From assembly GCA_023663145.1 (NCBI GenBank), contig JAMPHZ010000004.1, positions 1 to 64,000 of the forward strand: DNA of 64,000 nucleotides, in the 5' to 3' direction. The position numbers and the translations under genes are program-made. The stretch comes from Odoribacter sp. (lineage in GTDB: Bacteria; Bacteroidota; Bacteroidia; Bacteroidales; Muribaculaceae). The notes under the pieces were generated by a model. That model saw only the letters and a program-made list of their open reading frames with translations, was not told where the DNA came from and searched no databases. Shown in pieces: positions 63,710 to 64,000 of the stretch (position 1 is its first letter; the number at the start of each line of letters is the position of its first letter).

Positions 63710-64000
63710 TCTGATTGAGACTTTTACGGATGATTACTAATGCTTGACGAACTTGTTTATAAACGGCATTCTCACTTACATCTAATGATTCCGCAACTTT
63801 TGCAAAGGTTAGGCTTTCGTTGAAACGAAGCTCCATAACCCGGCGGCACTGAGGTGTCAATTTCTCCTTGATAATTGAAAGAATTTGTGAGATAGTTTCA
63901 TCGTCGGGCCAGTTTTCTGTCTCATACTCATCAATTTCATTGAAATATAGATTGAGTATTCGTTTGTGAATCCCTTTATCCCTGATCATGTTCAAGGCAC
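63702..64000 (-). CDS. ECF-type RNA polymerase sigma factor, cut by the window edge
   Basis: The reading frame is open to the last base of the window, so the N-terminus (sigma region 2) is outside. What is visible is the end of the linker after region 2 and sigma region 4: LTPQCRRVMELRFNES, then FAKVAESLDVSENAVYKQV, the -35-binding helix-turn-helix. It probably directs transcription of its own operon with the anti-sigma and receptor. Confidence 0.88.
   Translation of the reverse strand, partial: ALNMIRDKGIHKRILNLYFNEIDEYETENWPDDETISQILSIIKEKLTPQCRRVMELRFNESLTFAKVAESLDVSENAVYKQVRQALVIIRKSLNQNG

Overview
The window is about 64 kb of chromosome from an anaerobic gut-type Bacteroidota, order Bacteroidales, and most likely a Muribaculaceae-like lineage (the family is my inference; nothing in the window names it). 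The support is repeated TAnnTTTG (-7) promoter boxes upstream of genes, the type IX secretion (T9SS) genes porW and porX together with at least three secreted proteins ending in T9SS-type C-terminal domains, an 11-gene complex I without NuoE/F/G, an ATP synthase subunit a with a long signal-bearing N-terminus, and a sigma / anti-sigma / STN-domain outer-membrane receptor cassette. I saw no tRNA, rRNA, CRISPR array, insertion sequence or phage gene.

Layout. 1-1.3 kb: an AT-rich Sel1-repeat membrane protein. 1.4-11.6 kb (+): a six-gene operon-like run with an RSH (p)ppGpp enzyme, a PgpH-type HD membrane phosphodiesterase, porW, porX, tsaE and birA. 11.7-17.6 kb (+): a codon-biased BspA-like leucine-rich-repeat T9SS cargo, an OmpA-like/TPR lipoprotein and a DUF308 membrane protein. 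17.6-20.4 kb (-): a DbpA-type helicase with a thioredoxin lipoprotein, then malate dehydrogenase. 20.6-23.5 kb (-): an M6 metalloprotease that is T9SS cargo. 23.6-33.1 kb (-): a long run alaS, esterase, recF, DUF721, thioesterase, tilS, glycosidase and a secreted deaminase-fold protein that has lost its catalytic residues. 33.2-40.0 kb: an M23 peptidase and MerR regulator (+), a modular T9SS cargo (+), a lipoprotein with a dihydrouridine synthase (-), and a DMT transporter (+). 40.1-57.6 kb (-): the energy region, in which the complete ATP synthase operon (atpDCBEFHAG) sits inside the complex I operon between nuoH and nuoI. 58.0-60.2 kb (+): zinc ABC binding protein and ATPase, then guanine deaminase. 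60.5-64 kb (-): a more AT-rich sigma factor (cut by the window edge), a short FecR-like anti-sigma and an STN-domain outer-membrane receptor.

How it fits together. PorW and PorX belong to the secretion machinery that would export the BspA-like protein, the M6 protease and the modular protein at 34.7 kb. The nuo/atp cluster would co-produce a proton-pumping complex I fed by a non-NADH donor and the ATP synthase that uses the gradient. The most notable signals are the nested nuo-atp arrangement, fibronectin III domains split by an inserted jelly-roll-like module in two secreted proteins, the deaminase-fold pseudoenzyme, the mirror-image divergent promoter between alaS and the M23 gene, and the compact anti-sigma whose C-terminal domain resembles the STN domain of its partner receptor.
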